Origin: Occultella aeris
GTDB lineage: Bacteria; Actinomycetota; Actinomycetes; Actinomycetales; Beutenbergiaceae
Assembly: GCF_902703175.1 (NCBI RefSeq)
Contig: NZ_CACRYJ010000046.1
Coordinates: 62,001-126,000 of the forward strand
Direction: 5' to 3'
Length of the DNA stretch: 64,000 nt
Position numbers and translations under genes: made by a program. Below, piece after piece: positions 63,066-64,000 of the stretch (its first letter is position 1; the number at the start of each line of letters is the position of its first letter). Below the pieces are notes generated by a model. That model saw only the letters and a list, made by a program, of their open reading frames with translations, did no database searches and had not been told where the DNA came from.

Positions 63066-64000
63066 TCAGGTGCGGTGCGGCGGGAACTCGGTCGTCGGGG
63101 TGTCGTCGAAACCCCGACGTGGCTGGCTGCGCTCGTAGTCGGGAACGATGAAGTCCTCCTCGTCGTCCTCGACCACCGCATGTTCGGCGGTGTCGGAGTC
63201 GTCGCCGGCCAGTTCGCTCGTGCGGCGCCACAGCGGGCGACCCGGCGATACGGCCGACCGGGCGTGTTCGACCTCCACGTCGTCGTCGATGTCCGCGGTC
63301 TCGTCGCCGGTCGCGTCGTCGTGGACCGCCAGGGCCTCGCGGTCGCCCCGGTCCTCGTCGTCCGCCTCCCCCCGCTCGTCCATGGCGTCCGGGTGCTCCT
63401 CGTCGGCCCAGTCCTCGTCGTCACCCGCGGTCTCGTCGCCGGCCGCGTCCTCGCTGACCTCGGGGAGCGGGGCGACGTCCGGGATCACCGGCTCGGAGTG
63501 CCCGATCGGCGGCTGACCGGTCACCTCCTCGTCGAGCTCGTGCAGCATCTGGACGGCGTCGTCGATGATCGCCCCGTCGCGGTGCCGCACCCCGTGCATC
63601 AGCCACCGGGCCACCGCCAGCTCGCTCGCGAGCAGCGCCCGCGCGGTCAGGTGCTCGTCGGCACGTTCGGTCCGGGCCAGCGCGTACGCCTCGAGGATCG
63701 CGTCGAGGGACTCCTCCGGCGCTGCGGCCAGCAGCCAGGCAAGGTCGTCGGCAGGGTCGGCCACCCGGGCGTCGGACCAGTCGAGGATCCCGACCACGTC
63801 GTCGTCGACCACCAGGACGTGCTCGGCCGCCAGGTCCCCATGCACCGGGGTGGCCCGGAACCGCCACAGGGTGACGTCCTCGAGGGCATGCTCCCAGCGG
63901 CGGAGCAGGCCGGGCGGGATGTGCCCGGTCGCGGCTGCCTCGTCCACCTCCGCGAGGCGTCGACGGCGGTAGGCGTCCGCGTCGTAGGTGGGCAGACCGG
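63066..64000 (-). CDS. APH-like phosphotransferase with long acidic tail (5' end outside window)
   Basis: The frame is open to the right edge, so only the C-terminal 311 residues are seen. The kinase core has the Brenner motif HGDLAAEHVLVVDD and the metal-binding Asp of GILDWSDAR, typical of aminoglycoside/macrolide phosphotransferase-fold small-molecule kinases. The fold ends near TGQPPIGHSE; then about 145 residues of Asp/Glu-rich, low-complexity sequence follow (such as DDEDWADEEHPDAMDERGE), ending FPPHRT. The natural substrate is not known; a real drug-resistance role is not supported. It converges on adnB with a 31-base gap holding the short palindrome ggcggcgccgcc. Confidence 0.8.
   Translation of the reverse strand, partial: GLPTYDADAYRRRRLAEVDEAAATGHIPPGLLRRWEHALEDVTLWRFRATPVHGDLAAEHVLVVDDDVVGILDWSDARVADPADDLAWLLAAAPEESLDAILEAYALARTERADEHLTARALLASELAVARWLMHGVRHRDGAIIDDAVQMLHELDEEVTGQPPIGHSEPVIPDVAPLPEVSEDAAGDETAGDDEDWADEEHPDAMDERGEADDEDRGDREALAVHDDATGDETADIDDDVEVEHARSAVSPGRPLWRRTSELAGDDSDTAEHAVVEDDEEDFIVPDYERSQPRRGFDDTPTTEFPPHRT

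Noticed and set aside
63066-64000. Aminoglycoside-resistance gene
   Set aside because: Only the general APH fold is visible. The context is housekeeping DNA repair, and many such kinases act on cell metabolites.

Overview
The window is about 70% GC by eye, uses GTG starts freely and chains its genes through ATGA/GTGA overlaps. This is chromosome of a high-GC Actinomycetota. Gene content (sigE-rseA-htrA-tatB, adnA-adnB, DUF3107, DUF3117, LpdA-type quinone reductase) agrees; a Micrococcales relative is my inference. I see no tRNA, rRNA, insertion sequence, prophage or CRISPR array. The window is gene-dense; the longest stretch without a coding region is about 230 bases.

Layout. (1) 1-24,261 is a nucleoside-scavenging region: the end of a LacI-type regulator, an M20 amidohydrolase, a BMP-type nucleoside ABC transporter (lipoprotein, ATPase, two permeases), cytidine deaminase, thymidine phosphorylase, two DUF202 membrane proteins, adenosine deaminase and a TerC protein. 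After a polar amino-acid ABC transporter and a DMT exporter come, on the minus strand, deoC with two aldehyde dehydrogenases (one a half-length pseudoenzyme), a CYTH protein, ilvA, phosphopentomutase/phosphomannomutase and purine nucleoside phosphorylase. Together they can import nucleosides, deaminate them, split them, isomerise the sugar phosphate and break deoxyribose-5-phosphate down to acetaldehyde. (2) 24,300-34,492: LpdA flavoprotein, F420-type NADP oxidoreductase, a livKHMGF operon, a sugar-porter MFS protein and a fatty acid desaturase. (3) 34,672-47,594: dapE, a LOG-type protein, DUF3117, leucyl aminopeptidase, an O-methyltransferase, a TPR protein and the envelope-stress set sigE-rseA-htrA-tatB, followed by Mrp, DUF1003, an MgtE_N/CBS protein and a stress-type membrane protein. 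(4) 47,710-64,000: DUF2079 protein, aminopeptidase P, PHP phosphoesterase, MarC, DEAD-box helicase, thioesterase, DUF3107, DUF3152, the AdnA-AdnB helicase-nuclease and the end of an APH-like phosphotransferase.

A recurrent regulatory signature is visible. At least fifteen genes carry a -10-like NAnnnT hexamer (TAGACT, TAGGTT, TAGGCT, CACAAT and similar) ending 6-8 bases before the start codon, usually with no good ribosome-binding site. This is the layout of leaderless actinobacterial transcripts, and it fixes several start codons.

I found no clear new multi-gene system. The best leads are the catalytically stripped aldehyde dehydrogenase coupled to deoC, an apparent ATC start codon in the O-methyltransferase, the leaderless promoter series, a DUF202 pair inside the nucleoside operon and an acidic-tailed phosphotransferase next to adnAB.
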